This document shows, in pieces, positions 9,405 through 17,914 of a DNA stretch of 64,000 bases. The stretch covers positions 62,001 through 126,000 of the forward strand of contig CAVXTC010000029.1 of assembly GCA_963764525.1 (NCBI GenBank), given 5' to 3'. The position numbers were made by a program, and so were the translations under genes. This DNA is from DATDIC01 sp963764525 (GTDB lineage Bacteria > Pseudomonadota > Alphaproteobacteria > Acetobacterales > Acetobacteraceae). The notes under the pieces are model-generated. The model did not search any database. It had not been told where the DNA came from and was given only the letters and a program-made list of their open reading frames with translations. Within the stretch, counting starts at the first letter, position 1, and each line of letters starts with the position of its first letter.

Positions 9405-9445
9405 TTGTGGTCATCGTTATCCTGGCTCTCCACAGTCGGCAGGAC
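9405..9445 (+). repeat. right copy of ~42-bp direct repeat flanking the GxxExxY unit
   Basis: Direct copy of 8721-8763. It may be a duplicated target, a recombination site, or chance retention of an older intergenic repeat into which the unit moved. Confidence 0.7.
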
Positions 9446-9669
9446 CCTCCCGTCCTGGCAACAGGTCCCTGATCCGGTCCCACTGGTCGCGAAGCCCTTA
9501 ACACATCGGTCAGCCCCCAAAGCTGACCGCCCAGGAATCGAAAAACCGGTCGCGCCAGCGGCGGATTGGCAAACCGTTGGCCGGGATTTGACGACAGGCC
9601 CTGGTCGCCCGCAAATATACCGCACCCGCAAAGTTGACCGCCCTCCGAATACAATCGAACCTGACGTGC
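9446..9669. other. intergenic stretch before ispDF, one small stem-loop
   Basis: No gene was recognised here. At 9507-9529 CGGTCAG and CTGACCG form a perfect 7-bp stem around a C-rich loop, without a T run, so a terminator role is uncertain. The promoter of ispDF probably lies in this stretch, but no convincing -35/-10 pair was seen. Confidence 0.4.
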
Positions 9670-10803
9670 ATGCAGATTGCGGCCATCCTTGTTGCCGCCG
9701 GCTCGGGCAACCGGTTCGGGGCGGGCACCCCCAAGCAGTTCCTGCCCCTCCTCGGCCGCCCGGTGATCCGTTACGCGGCCGAGGCGCTGGTCGCGCATGT
9801 CGGTGCCCTGCTCCAACCAGTGGGCGAGGCGAGCCCGATCGCCGTCGCGCTTGATGGCCTCGCCCATCTTCCGCCCGTCCCGGGCGGGGTCACACGCCAG
9901 GACAGCGTACGCGCGGGGCTGGAGGCGTTGGCCCCACACGCCCCGGATGTCGTGCTGGTCCACGACGCGGCGCGCCCGCTGATCCCGCCGGGCCTGATCG
10001 CCGCGCTGATCGCCGCGCTGGATGATACACCCGGCGCCATCCCGGCGGTGCCGGTCGCCGATACGCTCAAGCGCGCCGTGGCCGGACGCATCGCAGCGAC
10101 CGTTCCGCGTGACGGCCTGTTTCGTGCCCAGACACCGCAGGCGTTCCGTTTCGACGCGCTGCTCTCGGCACACCGGGCCGGGATCGTGTCGGCCACCGAC
10201 GATGCGGCCGTGCTGGAGGCGCAAGGACTCGCTGTCGGGCTGGTTCCGGGCTCGGAGGACAACATCAAGATTACCTACAAGGACGACCTGATGCGCCTTG
10301 AACGCGCCATGTCCGACCGCCTGGTCCCGCGGGTCGGTACGGGGTTCGACGTCCATGTGCTGGAGGCGGGCCGCCCCCTGATCCTCTGCGGCGTTGAAAT
10401 CCCCCACGAGCGCGGCCTCGCCGGGCACTCCGATGCCGATGTCGGCATCCACGCGCTGTGCGATGCGATCTACGGTGCGCTCGCCGAAGGCGACATCGGC
10501 CGGCACTTCCCGCCGACCGAGGCGACCTGGAAGGATGCCGACAGCGCCCGCTTCCTCACCCACGCCGCCCAGCTTATCGCCGCGCGCCGCGGCCTGCTCG
10601 CCAATGCCGACGTCACCCTGATCTGCGAGCGCCCGAAGATCACCCCGCACGCCCCGGCGATGATCGCCCGTCTCGCCAGCCTGCTGGGGGTGGAGCCAGG
10701 GCGGGTCTCGGTGAAGGCCACCACGACCGAGCGGCTGGGTTTCACCGGCCGCGGCGAGGGCATCGCCGCGCAGGCGGTCACGACGATACTGTTGCCGCCC
10801 TGA
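9670..10803 (+). CDS. ispDF: bifunctional IspD/IspF (MEP isoprenoid pathway)
   Basis: A fused enzyme for two steps of the MEP pathway. The N-terminal half is 2-C-methyl-D-erythritol 4-phosphate cytidylyltransferase: AAGSGNRFG near the start, then VLVHDAARPLIPP and DTLKRAVAGRIAATVPRDGL. The C-terminal half, from about residue 220, is 2,4-cyclodiphosphate synthase: GTGFDVHVLEAGRPLILCGV has the D-x-H metal ligands, followed by GLAGHSDADVGIHALCDA and VSVKATTTERLGFTGRGEGI. The 377-residue length fits a fusion. The ATG at 9670 is preferred over one 12 codons earlier because IspD proteins start directly before AAILVAAG. Bifunctional IspDF is typical of alphaproteobacteria. Confidence 0.95.
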   Translation: MQIAAILVAAGSGNRFGAGTPKQFLPLLGRPVIRYAAEALVAHVGALLQPVGEASPIAVALDGLAHLPPVPGGVTRQDSVRAGLEALAPHAPDVVLVHDAARPLIPPGLIAALIAALDDTPGAIPAVPVADTLKRAVAGRIAATVPRDGLFRAQTPQAFRFDALLSAHRAGIVSATDDAAVLEAQGLAVGLVPGSEDNIKITYKDDLMRLERAMSDRLVPRVGTGFDVHVLEAGRPLILCGVEIPHERGLAGHSDADVGIHALCDAIYGALAEGDIGRHFPPTEATWKDADSARFLTHAAQLIAARRGLLANADVTLICERPKITPHAPAMIARLASLLGVEPGRVSVKATTTERLGFTGRGEGIAAQAVTTILLPP

Positions 10804-10903
10804 AACGCCGCCTCGCAAGACGTCTATCGACAGCCCGGGGCATGGACAGCCCGAGCCGCCGGCGCCATCTCTGGCGGCTTCGCACGGATCAGGGAGACAT
10901 CGG

Positions 10904-11209
10904 ATGAAGCACCCTGCCATCGCTGCCGCGCTGATCGGCGCGGCCTGCCTTCTATCGAGCTGCGCCACGACCACGACGACGGCCGCGTATCCACCGGTCC
11001 CGCCACTGCAACCGGAGACGATCCCCAAACCGCCGGTGAGCTCCACGCCGCTGATCTGGCAGCCCGGGTATTGGAACTGGACCGGCGCCGGCTACGTCTG
11101 GTCGCCTGGCATCTACGTGCCGCAGGGCATCCACAGCAACATGTTCATGCCCGGATACTGGCAGCAGACCAGCGCCGGCTGGGCTTGGCAGCCGGCGCAC
11201 TGGATGTAA
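10904..11209 (+). CDS. small YXWQ-repeat lipoprotein
   Basis: A 101-residue protein with a lipoprotein signal peptide: AAALIGAACLLSSC places the lipidated cysteine at residue 20. A Thr/Pro-rich linker follows. The mature part has repeated aromatic units (WQPGYWNWTGAGYVWSPG, MPGYWQQTSAGWAWQPAHW), as in the YXWGXW/BcpO-related repeat family found in cell-envelope proteins. The function is unknown. GGGAGACATCGG precedes the ATG. It stands alone between ispDF and the lipid A cluster. Confidence 0.8.
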   Translation: MKHPAIAAALIGAACLLSSCATTTTTAAYPPVPPLQPETIPKPPVSSTPLIWQPGYWNWTGAGYVWSPGIYVPQGIHSNMFMPGYWQQTSAGWAWQPAHWM

Positions 11210-11366
11210 CCGCCGGAGCATTGTGCCAAACCGCACCGGCCGGTTGCCGTCGTTGCCGGGCCGCCCAGCAAGCCCTGAGCAAGCCACCCTGACGACCCCG
11301 ACACCCTTGCGGCGCCGCTGGCGCTGTGGTGTTAGTGCCCTCTCCGCTGCAAGGGCTGGTCTATAG

Positions 11367-11648
11367 ATGGCGTCCACGTTCGACACGGTTGCCGGCATCA
11401 TTTCCGAGACTTGCGACATCCCGCGCGAGAAAATTGCCCCGGACAGCCACGCCATTAACGATCTCGGTATCGACAGTCTGGACTTTCTCGATGTCGCCTT
11501 CGCCATCGACAAGGCGTTCGGCATCAAGATGCCGCTCGAGCAATGGACCCAGGACGTGAACGAGGGCAAGGTCTCGTCGGACCGTTACTTCGTTCTGAAG
11601 GACCTCTGCACCAACGTCAACTCGCTGGTGGCGGCGAAGGCCGCCTGA
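11367..11648 (+). CDS. acpXL: acyl carrier protein AcpXL
   Basis: A 93-residue acyl carrier protein. The phosphopantetheine serine is S37 in LGIDSLDFLDVAFAIDKAFG. The longer loop with MPLEQWTQDVNEGKVSSDRY is typical of AcpXL, the dedicated carrier for very long acyl chains of lipid A in rhizobia and relatives. It is the first of six same-strand genes with very small gaps (next start 11 bp downstream), in the order known from rhizobial VLCFA clusters. The specialised role is inferred from that order. Confidence 0.88.
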   Translation: MASTFDTVAGIISETCDIPREKIAPDSHAINDLGIDSLDFLDVAFAIDKAFGIKMPLEQWTQDVNEGKVSSDRYFVLKDLCTNVNSLVAAKAA

Positions 11649-11658
11649 CCCGTTCGGG

Positions 11659-12135
11659 ATGCGGCTCGAATATTTCCAGATGGTGGACCGGGTCGCGCTG
11701 ATGGACCCGACCACCGGCGTGGTGCGCGCCGAGTGCCTGGTGCCGGACTCCAGCCCGGTGTTCGAGGGTCACTTCCCGGATTACCCGATCCTGCCTGGCG
11801 TGCTGATGATCGAGACGATGGCACAGACCGGCGGCTGGCTTATCCTGGCCATGCAGCGCTTCACCCGGATGGCTTTCCTCGTACAGGTGCGGGAAGCGAA
11901 ACTGCGCGCCTTCGTGCCGCCGGGCACGCACCTGATCGCCCAGGCGCGGCTGGTGCATGACGGCTCGGGTTTTGCGGTCATGGCCGGTCGGCTGGAAGGC
12001 GCCGACGGCAAGACCGTGGCCGAGGCGGAAATGACCTATCGCCTCGCGCCGTTCCCGCATGACGCGCTACGGACAAGGATGCTGGAAGCGGCAGCTCGGG
12101 TGGGCGTGCCCGAGGAGTACCTGCATGCCGCGTGA
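11659..12135 (+). CDS. fabZ: 3-hydroxyacyl-ACP dehydratase, FabZXL type
   Basis: A 158-residue hot-dog-fold dehydratase. The FabZ active-site pattern is seen as FEGHFPDYPILPGVLMIETM (catalytic His) followed by AQTGGWLIL. The dehydration step belongs to each elongation round of the proposed very-long-chain fatty acid pathway. Its end overlaps the start of the next ketosynthase gene by 11 bp, a strong sign of translational coupling. Confidence 0.87.
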   Translation: MRLEYFQMVDRVALMDPTTGVVRAECLVPDSSPVFEGHFPDYPILPGVLMIETMAQTGGWLILAMQRFTRMAFLVQVREAKLRAFVPPGTHLIAQARLVHDGSGFAVMAGRLEGADGKTVAEAEMTYRLAPFPHDALRTRMLEAAARVGVPEEYLHAA

Positions 12136-13307
12136 GCGGGACGCGCTGATCACCGGGATCGGGTTGGTCTCCTGTCTCGGCGATGGACTTGCCGCGCACC
12201 GTGCCGCCCTGAGCCCCTTCACGCCGGTGGTGGATGCCGACAGCTTCGCACCCTTCCCGGTGCATCCGATCGTGGCGCTGGAATTCGACAGGCAGATCCC
12301 GAAGCGCGGCGACCAGCGGCAGATGGAGCCGTGGCAGCGGATCGGGACCTATGCGGCCGGGCTGGCCCTGGAGGCGGCCGGCGTGAAGGGCGACCCGGCG
12401 CTGCTGGGGCGCATGGACATGATCGTGGCGGCCGGCGGCGGCGAGCGTGACCCGGCGGTGGATGCCGCGATCCTGTCCGCGCTGCCCACCGCGGCCGACC
12501 CCGAGGCGCTGCTGAACGAACGGCTGATGAACGAGCTGCGCCCGACCTTGTTCCTGGCGCAACTGTCGAACCTGCTGGCCGGCAACATCTCGATCGTGCA
12601 TGGCGTGGTCGGCTCGTCGCGCACCTTCATGGGCGAGGAAGCGGCGGGCGCGGACGCCATCCGGATCGCCTGCGCGCGGATCGCCGCCGGGCAGGGCGAT
12701 TTGTTCCTGGTCGGCGGCTCGAACAATGCGCAGCGGCCGGAGATACTGCTGCACTACGCGATGGGCCGGATGCTGCGGCAAGGTGTTTTCCAGCCGGTCT
12801 GGGCGCGGCAGCAAACCGGGGGCGGCATGATCCTGGGCTCGCTCGGCTGTTTTCTGGTGCTCGAAAGCCGCGCGCACGCCGAGGCGCGGGGCGCGAAAGC
12901 GCATGCCTCGATCGCCGCCATCGGCACCGACCGCAGCCGACGCCGGCCTGGCGAGGCAGCGGCGAACGCGGCCCGTCAGCTCGAGGCGATGCGCGGGCTG
13001 TTCGACCCGACCCATGCCGCGGCGGTCTCGGCGGCTTCGGGCGCCGCGCCGGCCACCAGCGAAGAGCAGGCATTTCTTCGGCGGCCTGGGACTGCCGGTG
13101 CGGGCCGCCGCAACCGCATTCGGGCACGCGATCGAGCCGTCGTTTCCCGCGGCCATTGCGCTTGCTGCCTTGGCGATCGGCGATGAACGTCTGTTCCCGC
13201 CGCTGGAGCCGGCAGAGGCCCCGATGCCGGCGCCGCTGCGCCAGGTCCTCGTGACCGGGTGGGGGCACCACCGCGGCGAGGCGCTCGCGCTGGTCACGGC
13301 GGCATAG
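12125..13307 (+). CDS. fabF: ketosynthase-like protein FabF2XL lacking the active-site cysteine, frameshifted
   Basis: A beta-ketoacyl-ACP synthase homologue starting MPRERDALITGIGLVSCLGD. Where active enzymes have a TACASG-like motif, this protein reads VVGSSRTFMGEEAAGADAIR (residues 161-180), so the nucleophilic cysteine is absent, as in chain-length-factor-type partners. The frame breaks at about 13074: the coding length is one base too long, and removing one T from GCATTTCTTCGG restores FFGGLGLPVRAAATAFGHA through to the TAG at 13305, giving 393 residues. The frameshift is probably a sequence error because the 3' frame is perfectly preserved. The next gene is a complete ketosynthase. Confidence 0.85.
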
Positions 13308-13318
13308 GCAGGGACGCG

Positions 13319-14659
13319 ATGGAGACGGATCTGGATCACGCCGGCCGGCCGGTGGTCGTCATCACCGGGATCGGCATGCTCACCTCGCTTGGTCAGGGCG
13401 TGGCCGAGAACTGGCGCCGCCTCACGGCCGGCGAGTCCGGGCTGCGGCGCATCAGTCGCTTTCCGTTGGATGGACTGCGCACCAGGGTTGCCGGGACGGT
13501 CGATTTCCTGCCGCTGGACGACCCGTCCTCGGCGGCGCTGTCCGAGGCGATGGCGGCCCTGGCGATCGACGAAGCGATCGACGGCGCGCGGATCGGCGCG
13601 CCGGGCGATTTTCCCGGCCCGCTGTTTCTCGCGCTGGCGCCGGTCGAGATGGAATGGCGGCAGCGCCGGGCGTTGGCGACGGCCTCGGGGGCGTCACCGG
13701 TCACCTACGCGGACCTGCTGCGGGCCGCCGGAGCTGGTGATTTCACTGGAAGCTATAAACGGTTTTTGTTCGGCTCGGTGGCTGACGCATTGGCCGATCG
13801 GTTCGGCACCAAGGGCTCGCCGATCGGCACCTCCACCGCCTGTGCGTCGGGCGCGACGGCGATCCAGCTTGGGCTGGAGGCGATTCGCCGCGGCGAGACC
13901 GGAGCGGCGCTGTGCGTCGGCACCGACGCATCGGTAAACCTGGAGTCGCTGATCCGATTCTCACTGCTGTCCGCCTTGTCCACGCGCAACGATCCCCCAG
14001 CGGCAGCAGCCCGTCCCTTCAGCAAGGACCGCGATGGGTTCGTGATGGCAGAGGGCGCAGCGGCACTGGTGCTGGAAAGCCTGGCGCATGCGCGGGCGCG
14101 AGGCGCGACGATACTCGGCGTGCTGGAAGGCGGCGGCGAGATGGCTGATTCATTTCATAGAACGCGCTCATCGCCAGAGGGGAAGCCGATCATTGCGTGC
14201 ATGCGGAGCGCGATCGCCGATGCCGGGCTGCGTCCCGACGACATCGGCTACATCAATGCGCACGGCACCGGCACGCCGGAAAACGACAAGATGGAGTGGC
14301 TGGGCGTGTCCGCGGTGTTCGGGGAGCGGGCTGGCGCGCTGCCGATCTCGTCCAACAAATCGATGATCGGGCACACCCTTTCGGCGGCCGGCGCGATCGA
14401 GGCGGCATTCACGGTGTTGACGCTCCAAACCTTGGTGTTGCCGCCCACGATCAATTACGAGCTTCCGGATCCCGCGCTGCCGGTGGACTGCGTGCCGAAC
14501 GTGGCGCGGAAGGCGCCAGTGGCGCACGCGCTCTCCAATTCGTTCGGTTTTGGCGGGCAGAATGTGAGTCTGGTGTTCGGGGCGCCCCCCTCACCCCAAC
14601 ACTCGCCCCCCGCACGCACGGGTGGAGAGCGAATAAGTGCGGGTGGCGAGGGGGAATAG
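13319..14659 (+). CDS. fabF: beta-ketoacyl-ACP synthase II FabF1XL
   Basis: A complete condensing enzyme. The Cys-His-His triad is present: STACASGATAIQLGLEA, then YINAHGTGTPEND, then NKSMIGHTLSAAGAIEAAF. Start at 13319 (METDLDHAGR), 11 bp after the upstream ketosynthase stop. The normal protein end is VSLVFGA. The last ~20 residues (proline-, serine- and glycine-rich, ending SAGGEGE) are encoded by a GC-rich palindromic intergenic-type repeat, so the C-terminus seems to have been extended by repeat sequence. It pairs with the cysteine-less homologue upstream, probably as a heterodimer. Confidence 0.92.
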   Translation: METDLDHAGRPVVVITGIGMLTSLGQGVAENWRRLTAGESGLRRISRFPLDGLRTRVAGTVDFLPLDDPSSAALSEAMAALAIDEAIDGARIGAPGDFPGPLFLALAPVEMEWRQRRALATASGASPVTYADLLRAAGAGDFTGSYKRFLFGSVADALADRFGTKGSPIGTSTACASGATAIQLGLEAIRRGETGAALCVGTDASVNLESLIRFSLLSALSTRNDPPAAAARPFSKDRDGFVMAEGAAALVLESLAHARARGATILGVLEGGGEMADSFHRTRSSPEGKPIIACMRSAIADAGLRPDDIGYINAHGTGTPENDKMEWLGVSAVFGERAGALPISSNKSMIGHTLSAAGAIEAAFTVLTLQTLVLPPTINYELPDPALPVDCVPNVARKAPVAHALSNSFGFGGQNVSLVFGAPPSPQHSPPARTGGERISAGGEGE

Positions 14660-14661
14660 GG

Positions 14662-15684
14662 GTGCAAGCGCTCCAATTGCTGGCCGACCGGGAGATGTCT
14701 CTGCGCGACATCGAACCGCCACCTCCGCCGGGTCCTGGCGAAGTGCAGTTGCGTATCCGCATGGTGGCGCTGAACCACATCGACCTTTGGGGCTTTCGCG
14801 GCATGGCTTTCGCGAAGCGGCAGTATCCGCTGACCGTTGCGGCAGAGGCGGCGGGGGAGGTGGTCGCGGCGGGCGACGGCGTGAACGGATTTTTACCGGG
14901 CGACCGGGTGGTTCCCTATGCGGCCATCGTCTGTGGCACTTGCCGGTTCTGCCACGCCGGCCAGGAGAATTTGTGCGAGCACCCATCCGGCGTGCGCGGC
15001 TTCCATATCGGCGGCTTCGCCCAGGACCTGGTCAATCATCCGGCGCGGCTGACGGTGAAGCTGCCTGATGCGGTCACGCCGGAGGACGCGGCGTGCGTCC
15101 CGGTCGCCTATGCGACCGTCGAACACATGCTGTTCGACAACGCGCGGCTCGAGCCCGGGGAGTGGGTGCTGGTACACGCCGGCGGATCGGGGATCGGCAG
15201 CATCGCGATCCGCATCGCCAAATCGCTCGGCTGCACGGTCATCACCACGGTCGGCAGCGACGCCAAGGCGGAAAAGGCACGGGCGCTCGGCGCCGACCAC
15301 GTGATCAACTACCGCGAGGACCGGTTCGAGGGCGTGGTGCGCAAGCTAACCGGCAAGCGCGGCGTCGATGTGGTGTTCGAGCATGTCGGCGCCGATACCT
15401 GGGCCGGCTCGTTGCTGAGCCTGCGGCGCGGCGGCCGGCTGGTGACCTGCGGCGCCACCTCAGGTCCGTCCGGCAGCCTGAACCTGATGCAGCTCTTTCA
15501 GCAGCAATACCGGATCATCGGCTCGTTCGGCGCGCCGATCAGCGCCCTGTCGCGCGCGCTCGGGCGCATCGCCGGCGGGGTGCGGCCGGTGATCGACACG
15601 GTGTATGGGCTGCACGAGTTCCGCGCCGGGCTTGATCGACTGGAAGGCCGCGACGTGTTCGGCAAGATCCTCGTCGCGCTCTGA
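14662..15684 (+). CDS. zinc-type alcohol dehydrogenase/enoyl reductase family protein (Adh2XL-like)
   Basis: A 340-residue medium-chain dehydrogenase/reductase. PGDRVVPYAAIVCGTCRFCH carries the start of the structural-zinc cysteine pattern (C-x2-C, then HAGQENLCEH), and VLVHAGGSGIGSIAIRIAKS is the nucleotide-binding motif. The GTG at 14662, two bases after the upstream stop, is the only start consistent with the family N-terminus (QALQLLADREMSL). In rhizobial VLCFA clusters the gene at this place is adh2XL, thought to act in elongation or terminal modification. The exact reaction is unproven. Confidence 0.82.
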   Translation: MQALQLLADREMSLRDIEPPPPPGPGEVQLRIRMVALNHIDLWGFRGMAFAKRQYPLTVAAEAAGEVVAAGDGVNGFLPGDRVVPYAAIVCGTCRFCHAGQENLCEHPSGVRGFHIGGFAQDLVNHPARLTVKLPDAVTPEDAACVPVAYATVEHMLFDNARLEPGEWVLVHAGGSGIGSIAIRIAKSLGCTVITTVGSDAKAEKARALGADHVINYREDRFEGVVRKLTGKRGVDVVFEHVGADTWAGSLLSLRRGGRLVTCGATSGPSGSLNLMQLFQQQYRIIGSFGAPISALSRALGRIAGGVRPVIDTVYGLHEFRAGLDRLEGRDVFGKILVAL

Positions 15685-15687
15685 TCC

Positions 15688-16572
15688 GTGCGCAGCGGGC
15701 TGCCCGACCGGCTGCTGGGCGGCCTGGTGTCATCGCTGCTGCGCGGCCTGGCGCGGACGGACCCGGACCGCGCCTCCGCGCTGTGCGGCGCAACGCTGCG
15801 GCGGCTGGGGCCGTTGCTGCCGGCGCACCGCATCGGCCGCGCCAATCTGCGCGCCGCCTATCCTGACAAAGACGCCAACTGGATCGAGACTGTCTTGCGC
15901 GGCGCGTGGGAAAACCTGGGCCGCGTCGCCGGCGAGTTCGTGCATCTCGGCCGGCTGTGGGACTACGACCCGAACCAACCGAACCGAGGGCGTATCGTCA
16001 CCGACGACGAACCGTTGTTCCAGGACCTGCTGAACGACGGCAAGCCGGCGCTCTGCTTCACCGCGCATCTCGGCAACTGGGAACTGCCGGCGGTCATGGC
16101 GGCGGCGCACGGCATGCCGTCCGCGGTGGTGTACCGGATGCCGAACAACCGGGCGGTCGCCGCCGAGATCACGCGCATCCGGGAACCCCTGATGGGCCGG
16201 CTGATCCGCACCCGCTCGCAGGCCGCGCTGGAAATGGCGGCGGCGCTGCAACGCGGCGACCATCTGGGGATGCTGGTCGATCAGCACTTCTCGCGCGGGG
16301 TCGATGCGACGTTCTTCGGCCGGCCCTGCAAGGCGAACCCCAGTATTGCCCGTCTCGCCCGGCAGTTCGATTGCCCGGTGGTCGGGGTGCGCGTGATCCG
16401 CTTGGCGGAAGGCCGGTTCCGGCTCGCCGGGATCGGACCGCTGGAGCTGCCGCGGGACGGCTCGGGGCGCGTGGACGTGGCGGCGGCGACCCAGATGATC
16501 ACCGGTATCGTCGAAAGCTGGATCCGCGAACACCCCGACCAGTGGCTTTGGTTTCACCGGCGCTGGCGATGA
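15688..16572 (+). CDS. lpxXL: lipid A acyltransferase LpxXL-like
   Basis: A 294-residue LpxL/HtrB-family acyltransferase. It has the family motif as LCFTAHLGNWELPAVMAAAH, with the catalytic H-x4-E arrangement, plus LGMLVDQHFSRGVDATFFGR and the end PDQWLWFHRRWR. A GTG start at 15688 follows the upstream stop by three bases. The enzyme would move the long chain built on AcpXL to lipid A at the inner membrane, as LpxXL does in rhizobia. It is the last gene of the tightly packed cluster. Confidence 0.88.
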   Translation: MRSGLPDRLLGGLVSSLLRGLARTDPDRASALCGATLRRLGPLLPAHRIGRANLRAAYPDKDANWIETVLRGAWENLGRVAGEFVHLGRLWDYDPNQPNRGRIVTDDEPLFQDLLNDGKPALCFTAHLGNWELPAVMAAAHGMPSAVVYRMPNNRAVAAEITRIREPLMGRLIRTRSQAALEMAAALQRGDHLGMLVDQHFSRGVDATFFGRPCKANPSIARLARQFDCPVVGVRVIRLAEGRFRLAGIGPLELPRDGSGRVDVAAATQMITGIVESWIREHPDQWLWFHRRWR

Positions 16573-16687
16573 GTGCGAGCCGCCTGGTGGCGTTCAACTC
16601 TTTGGGAGCGGAACGGTACCGTGAGATGAGCCTGATCGGCAGGGCGACCATCTGTAGAGCCAGACCATTCTGCGGAAGGAGACCGTC

Positions 16688-17245
16688 ATGCGAACACTGC
16701 TTCTGTCGTTCACCGCGTTGACCCTGCTGGCGGTCCCGGCGCTGGCCCAGACGAGCTACCAGGGAAACTATCCGGCACACCCGGTCGTCCCGGCTGGCCC
16801 GGGCAAGGTGGTGACCGGCCCACCGGGGCTGCCGAGCGTTGAGCCGCTGTCGCAACACGCCAGCAACATCAATTCCGCCAATACCCGCTCGGTGATCGCG
16901 CCGGCGCTGCCACCGTCGCGTGTCGGGCCGAACGCCACTGCCTCGGACTACCTGCGCGCAGCCCAGGCTGCTCTGGCCTCCCGACGGACCGGACAGGCGC
17001 AGGAAGCGCTGGAAAACGCCGAGACCCAGTTGTTGAGCCGTTCGATGCCGGCGGACCTGACAAACCAGCCCGACCAGAACCCGGCGGTGCGCAACATCAA
17101 CTCGGCGCTGCAGGCGCTCGGGTCGCACGACGTGCAGGGTGCGATGCAGATCGTGCAGCAGACCATCCCGATGACGGATCAGATGATAGCCGGTGGGCCG
17201 CCGATGGGTCCGGGGCCGGCGGTCGGGATGCCGCCGCCGCGGTAA
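16688..17245 (+). CDS. secreted hypothetical protein
   Basis: A 185-residue protein with a clear Sec signal peptide (MRTLLLSFTALTLLAVPALAQ). The mature part has a proline/glycine-rich start, then a helical segment ATASDYLRAAQAALASRRTG that looks like a short tetratricopeptide-type pair with AQEALENAETQLLSRSM, and a Met/Pro/Gly-rich tail. CGGAAGGAGA precedes the ATG. No family was recognised. It is probably periplasmic. Confidence 0.75.
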   Translation: MRTLLLSFTALTLLAVPALAQTSYQGNYPAHPVVPAGPGKVVTGPPGLPSVEPLSQHASNINSANTRSVIAPALPPSRVGPNATASDYLRAAQAALASRRTGQAQEALENAETQLLSRSMPADLTNQPDQNPAVRNINSALQALGSHDVQGAMQIVQQTIPMTDQMIAGGPPMGPGPAVGMPPPR

Positions 17246-17320
17246 CGGAGCGGGCGACTTTGGCGGGGGCGCCGGGCCAGACGCTCCCGCCGATCGGCTG
17301 GACCGGACCTGCAGCCCCGG

Positions 17321-17779
17321 CTACAGCCAATGTCCGACGTGGGCGATGAGCCAGGCGAGCCCCACCGCGGTGGTGATGATCGCTGCGAAGGTCAGCCGGA
17401 AATCGCGGTCGTGAATGCGCTGCTGTAATTCCGGTCCGGTTCGCCCTGCCTGTCCCTGTGTTTCGATGGTTGTCCGAAGGTCCCGTCCTTGCGTTTCGAT
17501 GGCTGTCCGCAAGTCCCGTCCTTGTGTTTCGATGGCTGTCCGCAGGTCCCTTCCTTGCATTTCGATGGCTGTCCACAGCTCCCGTCCTTGCAATTCGATG
17601 GCTGTCCGCAGGTCCCGTCCTTGCGTTTCGATGGCTGTCCGCAGGTCGCGCAATTCTCCCAGGACTGCCTGTTGGGTGCGGTCGCTGCGTTCGGCAATCG
17701 TCTCCAGGATGGCGAGGCGGGTGGCCATGTCCGCAGGATAATCTCCGCCGGAGGACGGTTCAACCGCGTTGTCGGGCAT
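17321..17779 (-). CDS. tail-anchored coiled-coil protein with 11-residue repeats
   Basis: A 152-residue protein. After an acidic N-terminus come about six copies of an 11-residue unit (consensus GRDLRTAIETQ), which matches the hendecad period of a coiled coil. A single membrane helix, FAAIITTAVGLAWLIAHVG, ends the protein, so it is probably anchored in the inner membrane by its C-terminus. Similar coiled coil plus anchor proteins are common and mostly uncharacterised. The repeats are nearly identical at the DNA level, so copy number may vary between strains. Confidence 0.75.
   Translation of the reverse strand: MPDNAVEPSSGGDYPADMATRLAILETIAERSDRTQQAVLGELRDLRTAIETQGRDLRTAIELQGRELWTAIEMQGRDLRTAIETQGRDLRTAIETQGRDLRTTIETQGQAGRTGPELQQRIHDRDFRLTFAAIITTAVGLAWLIAHVGHWL
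17461..17658. repeat. six 33-bp tandem repeats inside the coiled-coil gene
   Basis: Units start at 17461, 17494, 17527, 17560, 17593 and 17626, each beginning TTTCGATGGCTGTCC or a close variant. The one A-for-T variant start is the unit at 17593 (ATTCGATGG). The 33-bp period keeps the frame. Confidence 0.9.
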
Positions 17780-17914
17780 TGCTGACGGCGCTCCTTATCG
17801 CCCCGACCGCACCATAAATGCGTTGCGATCCGGTGAAGGGACCGTAGCGTAGCGTTGCTGCCCCGGCCTTTTCGCCCGGCCTCGCGATTAAACGCGGTGC
17901 GGTCCGGGAAACTA

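Noticed and set aside
9238..11046. Minus-strand frame of about 600 codons opposite ispDF
   Set aside because: Shadow of ispDF; there is no ribosome site and no recognisable protein feature.
17461..17658. CRISPR-like array
   Set aside because: The 33-bp units are contiguous without spacers and encode a coiled-coil repeat in frame.
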